DNA of 64,000 nucleotides, taken from positions 10,106,001-10,170,000 of the forward strand of contig JBHGNT010000008.1 in assembly GCA_043228905.1 (NCBI GenBank). Reading direction: 5' to 3'. Position numbers and translations under genes: made by a program. Below are positions 19,304 through 29,884 of the stretch, in pieces. Under the pieces are notes generated by a model. That model saw nothing but the letters and a program-made list of their open reading frames with translations. It made no database searches and was not told where the DNA came from. Numbering within the stretch: position 1 is the first letter of the stretch; each line of letters opens with the position of its first letter. The stretch comes from Azolla caroliniana (taxonomy: Eukaryota; Polypodiophyta).

Positions 19304-22249
19304 AATTTTATTGAAAGAAATGATTGATCACTCCAGATGATCGATCAATGTCTAAAATCGTAGTAGTCAGGATGTTCGTGGTGAAGATGTTTGATCAATC
19401 TATGTCTAAGATTGTAATAGTGATTTCTCTGCTGCCATAAATGAAATACTTGGTTGGAGCTTGAAGAAAGAAGCAAGATCATGTCTAAATTTCAATCTTA
19501 GGCACAAATGATGCCCGCTTTGCCGTTTTACTTTGAATTGTTTTTGAGTCATAATTTGTGTGGTGTTTACAAAAGTTACAGGAGTGGAAATGGTGAGTTA
19601 TGCAGGGAAGTTTGTTGTGTAAACAAGATTAATTAATGCATAGAAAGTGGACGGTAAAGGTCAACAGATATGAATGATGTGTGTGTTGACTTGAAGGTGC
19701 TGCAAGATAAGTGTTGTGTGGTATCAAGAATAAATAGGAAATAGTAACTGAAGGTTTAGTTGCAGGGATGTGGTTTTGGTTTGTTTATGTCATAGAATGC
19801 ACTGAAATTATATCCGTTAGATCGCGGCAACCAAGTACAAGGGATCATGAAAAAAATCTTGGGAAACAAATATTTGATGTTCAATGGAGGCGTCATTTGT
19901 TTTTTTGCCCTGTGGTAAACTGATTAGAAGAAGAAAATATTATCCTCATTGCAGGAGCTAACTTTAGTACTGGAAAATTTGATGAGCATACAACATAAAT
20001 TTTCGATTAGCTGGTGGCATATTGTGTTATGCTGCTACATTCAAATACTGCAGTACAACAGTGTGGATGTGTGGATGTCAATAGCAATGACATTGACAGA
20101 AAGTATTATGTAGTATAATGCCTGTGCTGCATAAATGATCAACTATTGAACAGGAATTGTTGAATAATTGTCATTTTGATGAATAATAAATTACGAGCTA
20201 GTTTCATTTCAAATGACATCATTATGATTTGTTCTCGAGGTGCAGTTGTGGAAATGTAGTATGTTGGACTGAGATGGTCTTGATGATCATCTGTTTCCTG
20301 CATGCCTTGTTGCACTGCAATTGCACCTTCTGTGATTTGTTTACTGTAGAGTAATGGTCCATGGGCCAACACGAACCTGATTCTTACTATTAATGTAATG
20401 GGCCTTATATTTGTAATACTTTCTCGGTTTTTCTATCTCACAATTTGAAATTATGGTATGAAATTGATGTAGTAACTCAAAACGTAGTGAAATTTATGTA
20501 ATTTAAACATAATTCTTCTTAATATCAACGAATTGTGTTGCTTACTCGTATTCGAAGAAGTATAGGACAAACAGTTGAATGTGGCCATGCTGGCATTTAT
20601 TAGATTGCCATATCTATACTTAGCCATTGGTGTTGTGTGGAAGTATGGCTGCATTTATATAGCCTTCATTATAATTGGAAGTAAGGCTGTGTACAAATCA
20701 GTATCCCTTCAAAATTAAAATTGTGTAGTGTTAGGAGTTCATTTGAATAATGACTTCAACAATTCCCATTGAATCAATTTGTTTTTATGACTGAGTTGCT
20801 ATCTCCTTAATGTCTAAGCTCTTGTCAGAAGTATTTTATTAATAAGTAGATTCTCCTAAAAATAGGTTTTTACGTAAGAACATTCCATATTTGTGAAACA
20901 TTGTTCCCAAATTTCAGGAAATTAATACAATTATATTTTCTTTAATTTGGTGGATTCTTTAATACTAAAATATATTTTAATCTTAAAGTGGGGTTTGTTG
21001 AACGTTTTGTGAATTGGGTTAATTACTAGGACTTCAAATCTATATGCAATGTCATTAGCTTACATTGAAAAGTCTTTCGGTGCATGAGTAATGTCAATTT
21101 GTTTAAAGCAAGGTGGGTCCTTTAGACTTGTCATCATGATCTTGATATTGTGAATGGAGCTTGGAGAGGTGTAGTTGTAGACGCTTCTCTGCTTTTATAA
21201 TGAGGCGGAGGGATGGTGAATATCTCAAACTATGATTGAAGCATCTTAAACTGGTAATGGAAAACCTTATCCATACATTTGATTGTGGATTTGGATCATT
21301 GTCAACGTTAGCATGATTTAGTGTTAGTTTTGGCTCATTGGTTGATTAAAATAACTAACCGTATCTCAACTATGAAGTACAATTGCTAAGGTAGCCAAAT
21401 TGTTTATTTAACATGCATTTCACATCAATAAGTTACATGAAACAATTGTCTTGAACCAAGATACTTTCATAACAATTTCAGTTGAGGTTGTTTGCTAGAC
21501 TAGGCACTAAACTGAAATTTGGTAGCTCCAACAAGGAAAACTTGTTGAATGCTTCTGCCATTTCTACACAAAATGCATAAATCTCTCTCAATTTCTCTTC
21601 TGATGCTTTGTAAACTTTCTCATCAAGTTGTGTTGGTTGCCAAAGATACTATAATCAATCAACACCCAATGTCCTTCAAATTTTCTCAGATGAACATGAT
21701 GTTTCCTATCAAAAATTTCTTCGTTCTTGTTGCCCTCTACTATTCTATCATTATCTCTATGTTTGCAAGCCACCTTTTGAGTTTCCTGATCCTTGTGTGA
21801 GAAGGTCTTGCTTTGCTTATCTCTTCCTCCCATGGAATAGACTTCCATCAAGTAATACTCTTCTCAGTAGGCTTGATTGACTTTTTTTGAAACTTAGGCT
21901 AATTGACATTGCTAGAATAGAAAGGCGCATTAGTGATGCTAAAAGTCATCACAAAACACATCATTAATGGCGTTGCTATTGGCCAGTTGCCATGTGATGT
22001 ATTTAGTGATGAACATTGCGACGTGATTTTCCATGTGTCACTAAGCAACACATGATTAATGTCACACATCGATGTGCATGCGTCATAGATTGACACATGA
22101 GTGGCGTTGATCATCAATGTATTGGCATTGTAGGGCAACACCCTCAAACGACTATTCCTAATATATAAAAAAGGCCTCCCTCTCATTTTTTTTCCGTAAA
22201 TGTATGTTTGTTATTAAACCAAAAGATGATAATACGACCCTTGTTATGT
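19304..22249. other. 3' flank and intergenic
   Basis: The first few hundred bases are probably the 3' UTR; an ATAAATGAAATACTT signal-like stretch lies at about 19436. The rest is AT-rich with only short frames. 21888-22190 contains repeated CACTAAT/ATCACAAAAC-like words reminiscent of DNA-transposon debris, but no ends or coding could be established. Confidence 0.45.
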
Positions 22250-23056
22250 CCACTACTTCATTAGTAGTGATATGGCAAGGTAAACCCTCTCAAGTGTTGT
22301 AATACTAGATGGCATAACTCTACCTCGTCTTGGGACAACGTCCCCATACAACATAGTTGTGAAAATTGCCAAATCAACAAGTTTCCCTTTCATCCTACAG
22401 AGTTTTTGTGTTACCCAAATAAGCCCCTCAAACAAGAACCCATTTCTCATGGTCCAATTAAACCACATCCCCCAATACCTAAATAGTCAAACACAAGTTG
22501 ATATGATGGCATGGGTATAACTTTATCATTATCAATAAAAACCCACTTAAAAGGTGACAAAATACTTCTTGTTATTGATGCCCAAATTCGTGATATAACC
22601 ACTCAAACACCTTTAGCAACTGGACATGTAATGAACCTATGTCTGGAATCGGCGTCAACTAATGTATAGAAAAAACATGTCCCATTTGAAATATGTCTTC
22701 GTTTTAAAGCAATTGCCAAAAACAACCCACCGGCCACCATTGCACGCCAAAGAAACAACTTTACATGTCGAGCAATGTACTATGTATCCAAAACCTTATT
22801 TGCTAACCAAGCTCTTTCTTCAAACAACTTATGGTATAATCATTAGTGTGCACCACAAGTATAGATTTCACAATACCAAATGACCAATCTTTCCATGATT
22901 CCACCAACTTATGGTATAATCATTAGTGTGCACCACAAGTATAAATTTCGCAATACCAAATGACCAATCTTTCCATGATTCCACCAACACTGGAATCGAT
23001 AAAACTAAACTAGGCAATGCCACTATTGATTGTCTCCATCTCATTCTCTCCCCCAT
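22250..23056 (-). pseudogene. LINE zinc-binding/C-terminal fragment
   Basis: Minus-strand peptides in changing frames match the end of a plant LINE reverse transcriptase: a zf-RVT-like segment (GTCFFYTLVDADSRHRFITCPVAKGV near 22610-22680) followed by a Trp/Lys-rich tail (22253-22468). Several stops and shifts, no RT core. An 80-bp internal duplication lies inside it. Confidence 0.45.
22825..22984. repeat. 80-bp tandem duplication
   Basis: 22825-22904 and 22905-22984 differ at only two positions, so the duplication is much younger than the LINE fragment it lies in. Confidence 0.95.
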
Positions 23057-23099
23057 GATCTTGTACTCCCTCCCTCCCTCCCTCTCCCTCCCTTTCTTT

Positions 23100-24116
23100 T
23101 AAAGAAAGATCTAAACCTCTAGTCAATGTAAAATACATTATTGGATACTCCCTATGCTACACACCGCTTAGAGGCGGGTAAGAGAGCATACTATGCATTT
23201 GAGAACACATGCAATCATGGAGATATTAAGTGTTGGGTCCTCAAGCAATATCTTTTCGACACTTTGGTGACATTGGTTCTACTTTATGGGATGGAAATAT
23301 GGGGCGGTAGCATCCCTAAATCTACATGGAAAGAGTTTGAAAATGTCAACATTTTTTTACAAAGTTTCTACAAGTTAAGAAATGAATGCCTACACCCTCC
23401 TCCTTGAGACATGATCACTTCCCATTGAGATCATGGTCATGGAAAGAGTTGTTGAATACATGCTTAAGGTTCAAAAAAGTTCCTCACATCAACTTCCTAG
23501 AAGTGCATGGGAAACAAGCAAAAAGATCCAAAAGACGCATAAAAGCAAAATTTTGTGTTCCGGTTGGATGCAAGATATGGAAAAATGGTTTGGTAGATGG
23601 GATGCAAGACACTTGCTTCATGATGCATCACTAGATTCCTTTGTAAATGAGGACTTTTTACAATGCCAATTTATCATGATATGGGACAAATGTGGAGGCT
23701 CATGCTTCACACATTATACTACACATGTTGCACCTAACTACAAAACCATATTCTTCACAGAATGGGGAAACCGTACACATCGATACATCTTAGAGTTCAT
23801 CCCGTTAACTGCCATTTGAACCATTGCTTCCATGTGACTTAGCTCACATGCATTGTGATGTGAGACGGGTTGATGGGGCACAAGTGATGAGAGTGGCCAA
23901 CTCTGCACACTTTTCCCTAAACAAGTTCGAGAGTTTGAGTATCACACTTTGATACAATGCTCTGACTTTGATCACATTCGACAATGCTTTCCACATATCT
24001 TCGACCAAGCCCAACCCTTGCACGAATTTCTCTCACAACCACAATTTGCACTCTCGATTGCAACATTCATTGGTAAAGTTCTTGAACATCGAGAGTCGCT
24101 ACTCACTTTCACACGT
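23100..24116 (+). pseudogene. Non-LTR retroelement C-terminal fragment
   Basis: Plus-strand frame 2 to about 23390, then frame 3, encodes the region that follows the RT palm in non-LTR elements. It has an LVLLYGMEIWGGSIP motif (family pattern: Pro/Leu, LLYGxExWG) and a C-terminal Cys/His segment (YDTLIQCSDFDHIRQCFPHIF-like; the pieces seen are IQCSDFDHIRQCFPHIF). In-frame stops near 23406 and 23818. It differs in type from the L1-like LINE at 43-47 kb. The RT catalytic core is not in the window. Confidence 0.6.
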
Positions 24117-24866
24117 ATCACGTTGTCGTGCCTTTTGGCGCCGGATCGGTTTGACTTGTGCATATCTGCAGTTTGCGCTTAACTTGGACGTATCCTTGTT
24201 GCCGCTCCCTTAACACCTTCGCACTGAATCGGATGGAGAACCACGTTCCAGTTTCATATTCCTGATTTACAATCCATCCTATTCCGGTTGGCCTTGTGTC
24301 CATTGTAATGAAAATCAGAGAGTACTTGTACACTGCTTTTTGGAGAGCCAGTGCCGCCGAAAGCATCCCCTTTAGTTCCCAAATCGCCTCTGAGTGCTCT
24401 TCGCCTCGTACGAATTTCTGACCTTTCTCAGCAAGCTGTAGAGTGGATCTGCGATATGCGCGTAATGGGGAATCCAAATGTGGTAGAAGGCGCACACTCT
24501 CGAAACCGTTAGACCTTCGTGACCGACCTGCACTATTCCTTCATCACCAAGATGGCCTCTACCTTCGCCGGAAATGGTTTCCAGCTGTATGGTCTGGACA
24601 GTTGTCCGACCACTAGGATCTACGATTGTCCGAAGGCTGACTTCTCCCCGGAGAAGGTAAGTTGAGCAACCTCAAGCCTCTGCAGTATCTTCTCACAATT
24701 GAAGATGTGGTCCACGACAAATTTCCGACATCCATTCGTTCCAACCGATTTGTCCATCTCGTCCTCTAGACATCCCTTGATCGGGATGTCGTCCAGAAAT
24801 AGCATGGTGATGTCCAGGATGCAATCCCTTAACACTTTGTTCATTGCATTCATCATGTGCACTACC
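24117..24866 (-). pseudogene. gypsy RT/RNase H fragment with FLDD motif
   Basis: Read on the minus strand, 24866 to 24620 encodes RT palm sequence (AMNKVLRDCILDITMLFLDDIP) with FLDD at the catalytic position. Then, in decayed form, LVVGQLSRPY. 24495 to 24118 encodes RNase H (FITMDTRPTGIGWIVNQE ... FSAKVLRERQQGYVQVKREL-like). Stops and a frameshift separate the parts. A copia LTR starts at 24867 exactly where the RT sequence ends. The fragment may belong to the same family as the integrase piece at 5288-6012, but they share no overlapping domain that could prove it. Confidence 0.75.
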
Positions 24867-25106
24867 TGTTGGGAAACAAGTCCCTCCAAATAGGATCCGG
24901 ATGAGTTGGATTAGACAAGCCGAAGGAAGGAACCAGACTGGATGGATCCGGAAGGAGTCCAGCCGGATCTGGTATGAACCAACAAATAGGAACATATTAG
25001 TAAATATGTTTAGACGTGACCGTTGAGGTCATATTTGTAAATAGCCCTAAAGTTATATAAGTATAAATATAACTAGGGCAACTATGTTCATATGTTGTTA
25101 TCATTG

Positions 25107-25142
<36 letters not shown>

Positions 25143-25490
25143 CAGATGACTAACAAGTTGTAATAGGGTTTTTTTTTTACATGCAATTAATATAATTGTG
25201 TGATTTTACCAAAAAAAGAAAAAGAAAAAAGAGATACAGAAAGTTGTTCTGTTGTAACTGTCGGTAGGCGAAGATAGAGCTCGAGGTCGTTGCCTCCGAG
25301 TCTCTCTTTGTACCATTCCTCTCATAGTGATAGTTGGAGTCTGTGGGCTCCTGTGGTTTTCTCCCGATTAGGGTTTTCCACATAAACATTCGGTGTCGCC
25401 TCTATTGTCTGTGTAAGTGCATTGCTATTTTTGTTTATTTCTTCCATCGTGAGTTTGAGACTCGATTGTGGTGGAGTGCTATTCCGCACA
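24867..25490 (+). repeat. Copia 5' LTR (624 bp)
   Basis: Begins TGTTGGGAAACAAGTCCCTCC and ends TTCCGCACA, next to a primer binding site. It contains a TATAAATATAACTAGGG-type segment near 25063 and a GA repeat at 25111-25140. It is homologous to the LTR at 27517-28142 (TGTTAGGAATATGTCCCTCC). Confidence 0.8.
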
Positions 25491-25493
25491 AAC

Positions 25494-25505
25494 TGGTATC
25501 AGAGC
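25494..25505 (+). other. Primer binding site, initiator Met-tRNA
   Basis: TGGTATCAGAGC, four bases after the LTR end. It matches the 3' end of plant initiator tRNA-Met and primes minus-strand synthesis. Confidence 0.9.
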
Positions 25506-25847
25506 ATGGAAGATCCATTCGGTGGCATGTTCAAGCTCACCGGCTCCAACTACCCAGTGTGGAAGTCAAAGATGAGGGACATGTTGGTGGTCAAAGATCT
25601 CTGGCTGTCGGTATAGTTCAGAGACAAAAGACTAGATAAAATCGATGCCACAAACTAGGAGGTGATGCACATGAAGACGAGGGCATACATTCGATGCTTA
25701 ATCAACATGAGCCTGTACAACAACTTCAACGAAGAAAGGCCCATGTGCTCTAGGAGAAAATCGGTACCATGCTAGAAAGGAAAAACACGGTGAATAGGGT
25801 CTCATTATTTCGGAAGTTAGGGAGACTCCGATACCAAGACGGTGTCA

Positions 25848-26572
25848 TGAAGGATTTGCTTCACGATATAAAAATGAACTTATCCCATGCCTATTTTCAT
25901 ACATGAAAGCTCAAATGAGCGAGATGTCTATCATGCATCACATGTAATGCATGAATGCTAAATGGTGATCATGCATCACATGCATGTTTTGTACCCTCAC
26001 ATGCATTATATGCATGGGGGCACCTATAAAAAGAGGGGAATCAAGTAAGGAAGGGGGCAAGAGAAAGTTAGAGAAATAATATAATTACCAAACAAGTTAG
26101 GTCATTTGGGAAGAGGTTCGTGTTTCGAAGTTGGATTCAAGGGTTCGAATCTAGAGTTTTACGAAGAAAACTCGTATCTTGTATCAACATTGTACAGTTG
26201 GTAAAATCTTGTATTCTTAATATTAAAGCTTGTTCTTATCATATCATTTCAATTCTTCAATCATACATTGTCTCGAATCTAGAATTTTACGAAGAAAACT
26301 CGTATCTTGTATCAACATTGTACAGTTGGTAAAATCTTGTATTCTTAATATTAAAGCTTGTTCTTGTCATACCATTTCAATTCTTCAATCATACATTGTC
26401 TCTGTCTCTTATCTATGCTCGTCTCTCTCTCGCACATTACTTGTAAAATTCTTCTTCTTCCTATCCTTAATCTTTCTAACATCGTTTCACAAGCCTTATT
26501 AAAATTTCGCCAATTCCCTTTAACCTTAGTCCCTATGACTTCGCCGCACGAACCACAACTACCCCGACAACA
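25848..26572 (+). repeat. Repeat with TATA and tRNA-like boxes, inserted in gag
   Basis: About 725 bp interrupting the copia gag, homologous to 31470-31925 in opposite orientation. Features in order: ATGCATCACATGCAT palindromic words; a TATA box CTATAAAAAGAGG (near 26024); an A-box-like GTTAGGTCATTTGGG (26096-26110); and a B box GGTTCGAATCTA (26142-26153) about 44 bp further. It could be a solo LTR or a SINE/LTR hybrid. The ends resemble TG...CA but no clear target duplication is seen, so borders are approximate. Confidence 0.55.
26145..26400. repeat. 128-bp tandem duplication
   Basis: 26145-26272 and 26273-26400 are nearly identical copies inside the repeat at 25848-26572. The homologous repeat at 31470-31925 has only one copy, so the duplication is specific to this insertion. 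Confidence 0.92.
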
Positions 26573-27516
26573 GGTCCAGTATGGCGGAGCACATGAATGC
26601 CTTTAAGGGGCTAATAAATCAAAAAACCTCGTTGGAAGGACCTCTAGGTGATGAGGTACTCGCGTTGGTCCTACTTGGTTCCCTCCCAGATAGTTGGGAG
26701 GCGCTAGTTGTCACTTTTGGCAATGCTAGGCCGGAAGGAAAACACCTATCCCTAGCAAGGGTAAAATCAAGTTTACCGGATGAAGAAGCTTGCCGGAAGG
26801 ACATGGAACCGATCCGAAGGCCGTGGTTACGGAAGATGACCATAATCGGGGAAGAGGCCGGAGTCAGAGTCTCCAGAACCAGGAAAAGTCGGGGACGAGG
26901 TCGAACTCAAGGGGGAGGCCAAAGCTGGGGCACTTCTAGAAGAATTGCCGACACTTCCGAAAGGAGGAAGGAACCGATAATGTTGTCTCGAAGAAGGGTC
27001 CGAGCCGGAGGATTTTGGATCGGAAAGGAACATCGGCAATCACAACAAGCGAGGAAGAATCACTGCTCATCACCGAAGAGAGCGAGCCACATCTTGTCAG
27101 CGAAGAGACGACATGGGTGGTCGACTCCGGAGCGTCGTTCCATCTGACCCCCGATCGGAAATGCTTCCCATCGTATAGAGCCGGAGATCACAATTGTGTC
27201 CGGATGGGTAATGAAGGTGCATGCCGGATTGTCGGCATAGGAGATATGTGGTTGACTATGTCAACCGGGTGCAGATTGCTACTGAAGGATAACCGACACG
27301 TTCCGGAGGTTCGGTTGAACCTGATATCAGCCGGTCGGCTGGATGATGAAGGCTACACGGGCAACATCCGGAATGGAGTCATGAAGTTCAACAAAGGAAC
27401 CTCTTTTCGAACAAGACCACCGATGAGACGGAATGCACTGCTGGAACTTGTGCATACTGATGTATGCAACGTGGACACGAAGTCACATGCTCGGTTACAG
27501 TACTTCATGACGTTCA

Positions 27517-28142
27517 TGTTAGGAATATGTCCCTCCAATGGGAGGAGCCGATTAGTCGGAGAGAGCCGACAGTCGAAGACAGGGAACAACCGACTGATTG
27601 GATGAGAGCTGACAGTTGAGGAGTCGACTTAGAGAGAGTTGATCGAGGTCGAAGACACGACTGGCTAGTTAGGCCAACCGGATGGTCAATGACCAGGCTG
27701 ACTAGTCGGACCACCCCGGTAGTTGATGAATGAGTTGGCTGATATAGTAAGACTATTATTATTATTATTGGATAATAATAATGACCATGATTGTAAATAG
27801 CCCATTCTATGTATTAGTATAAATACACCTAGGGCAAACAAAACATACGTGAGATAGATGTGTGATCCTCTGTAGTGTAACGCAATCGTGAGGAGTGTGT
27901 GTGAGAGCAGGAGAGAGTGAGCGGCGCCATAGTTGTGTTTAGTAAAAACATATGCCAAGAGCCCTGAGAGGGTGTTTAAGCTGTGTGTAGGGAGAGTGTT
28001 GTACTCTGATCTCGTTGTTGTATATCCAATGTATAGTGAAGCTCCGTTCTCTGTGGTTTTCTCCCGCTTTAGGGTTTCCACGTTAAATCTGTGTATTTCA
28101 GCATATTCCTTTTCTAGCGGATTGACGATTCGTTTCTCAACA
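27517..28142 (+). repeat. Copia 5' LTR (626 bp)
   Basis: TGTTAGGAATATGTCCCTCC to CTCAACA, abutting the truncated integrase of the previous element on the left and a primer site on the right. A TATA-like TATAAATACACCTAGGG lies at about 27820. Confidence 0.8.
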
Positions 28143-28145
28143 AAC

Positions 28146-28157
28146 TGGTATCAGAGC
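28146..28157 (+). other. Primer binding site, initiator Met-tRNA
   Basis: TGGTATCAGAGC immediately after the LTR. Confidence 0.9.
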
Positions 28158-28170
28158 TTGAGGTGTAAGG

Positions 28171-29622
28171 ATGGAAGGAGGTGTGAGTGGCTTCCTAGGA
28201 ATGATCGTTCTAAACTCTCAAAACTATGTAGACTGGAAGATAAAGATGGACTTAGACCTTCTCATAGTCAAAGACCTGTACGAACCGATAGACAGAGTAG
28301 AATACCCACAGGGGTATTAAATTCGGAATGGAAACTTCTTAACAGAAAGGCAATGGCCACCATCCGACAATGCGTCGATGTAAGTGTCCTTCAGCATGTG
28401 GTGAACGACACAATTGCCCACAAGATGTGGCAGACACTGTTAGGTCTATATGAGAGGAAGAACGCCCTCAATAAAACCTCATTGATCAAAAAGATCGTAC
28501 AACTGAAATACAGAGACGATGAGAGCATCGTCAAACACATCGGCACATTCATGGGGTATGTAAATCAACTTGATGCAACCAAGTTTCCCCTTCATGATGC
28601 TATGCAGGCCATCCTGCTGATGTGCACACTACAGGATAGTTGGGAGAACCTGGTGGTTACTCTCAACACCTCTTGTTAAGAAGAGAACTTGTCTTTACAA
28701 GTGGTGAAGACAAGCATCCTAAATGAGGAAGCGAGAAGGAAGGACAAGGGTGTCCTAGTCCAGTCAGAGTCAAATTTGACTCAACCCATCGGCAAAGAAA
28801 GGAACCAACAAAGAAGTCCACCAAGGAGAGAAAAGTCTCAAGCCAGGTCGAAGTCCAGAGGAAAGCTCATGTGCTTTGATTGTGGAAAGCCTGGACATTT
28901 CCAGAAGGACTGCCGACACCTCAAGAAGGAAAAGAGTGTTGGTAATAATGTCGAAACTAGGAAGATTCCTGAAGAAAAGAACACTTCAACCATTGCTACG
29001 AGCAATGAAGAACTCTTGTTCATTTTTTAATGCACTTGGGTGATAGATTCCGGTGCATCCTTCCACATAACTTCGTCGAGAGAAAATTTCTCGACTTACA
29101 TAGCTGGTGATCATGGTTATGTAAAGATGGGTGACAGTGGGGAGTGCAAGATAGCCAGAATCGGAAGTGTCTGCCTAACAACGTCGACAGGGTGTCGACT
29201 CACTCTGAAGGATGTTCGACACGTCCCTGATATCAGATTGAATCTGATATTGACTAGAAGACTGGACGACGAAGGCTACAATGGTAGTTTTCGGAATGGC
29301 AAGTGGAAGTTCTACGCAGGAAATCTTATAGTGGCCTGAGCACAAAAGGAAAGCACATTATATATGATGCAAGCCCGACTGTGCAAGTCGGAAGTGAATG
29401 TGACAACCGACTCGGTAGGACAGATATGGCATAAGAGGCTAGGCCACATGAGTGAGAAGGGACTGCATCTGTTGGCTGACCAGAAGCTTCTACCAGAAGT
29501 AAAGGGAGTGCACCTAGAGAAGTGTGTCGACTGCTTAGTCAGAAAGTAGAACAGAGCAGCATTCCACACACGACCACCAAGAAGAAGAGAAGCTGCACTG
29601 GAACTGGTACACACGGATGTGT
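28171..29622 (+). pseudogene. copia gag-protease-integrase start, truncated
   Basis: ATG at 28171 starts a copia gag (MEGGVSGFLGMIVLNSQNY) that shifts frame near 28310. It then runs in frame 3 through gag (MATIRQCVDVSVLQHVV, LLMCTLQDSWENLVVTL), a zinc knuckle CFDCGKPGHFQKDC (about 28872), protease WVIDSGASFHITSS (about 29038) and the pre-integrase zinc module ([15 protein letters not shown] ... CVDCLVRK). Four in-frame stops: about 28677, 29028, 29337 and 29547. It breaks off in the integrase at VHTDVC, where a foreign LTR fragment begins. Confidence 0.8.
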
Positions 29623-29884
29623 GTTACAATGTGCTCAGTGAGCACTTTTATACAAGTCCTTAAAAGGACTGACAAAAGTATTGACATGTACTTCAATGCT
29701 CGTACCGAGTGACTGACACTAACTCCTAAAAATATGCCTACATACTAGGCTAGGATTGTAGGCCTCTAATAGCCTACTGGTTACACTTTGATCTGGACAC
29801 TAATCTGGCTCTCCGTTCTGGACACCGATCCAGCTCTAGGCTTATTCATCCGATCTGGACCATGTTTAGCGTGTCCGCTCAATA
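29623..29884 (-). repeat. Truncated LTR of the copia copy 1/2 family
   Basis: Collinear with the U3 half of the LTRs at 34370 and 39573 in the same (minus) orientation. Shared blocks include CAAGTCCTTAAAAGGACT, TACTTCAATGCTC and ACACTAACTCC. The end TGTTTAGCGTGTCCGCTCAATA corresponds to the LTR start in the complete element. The R/U5 half is missing. Confidence 0.7.

Larger units (their letters stand above)
24867..27516 (+). mobile_element. Copia element, 5' part, interrupted
   Basis: 5' LTR, tRNA primer site, gag, protease and the start of integrase. The gag is split by a repeat at about 25848-26572. The element stops abruptly in the integrase domain at 27516, where the LTR of the next copia element begins. 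It is a decayed relative of the copia at 27517-29622. Confidence 0.8.
25507..27516 (+). pseudogene. copia gag-protease-integrase start, broken
   Basis: ATG at 25507 opens a copia gag (MEDPFGGMFKLTGSNYPVWK) with a stop after about 36 codons and further stops after. Gag resumes beyond the inserted repeat at 26573 with SMAEHMNAFKGLINQ and LLGSLPDSWEALVVTF. The protease motif WVVDSGASFHLTP is at about 27117. Between KFNKG and TSFRTRPP (about 27392) the GAG-pre-integrase zinc module found in the neighbour element is deleted. The sequence ends in the integrase at LQYFMTF. Confidence 0.75.
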
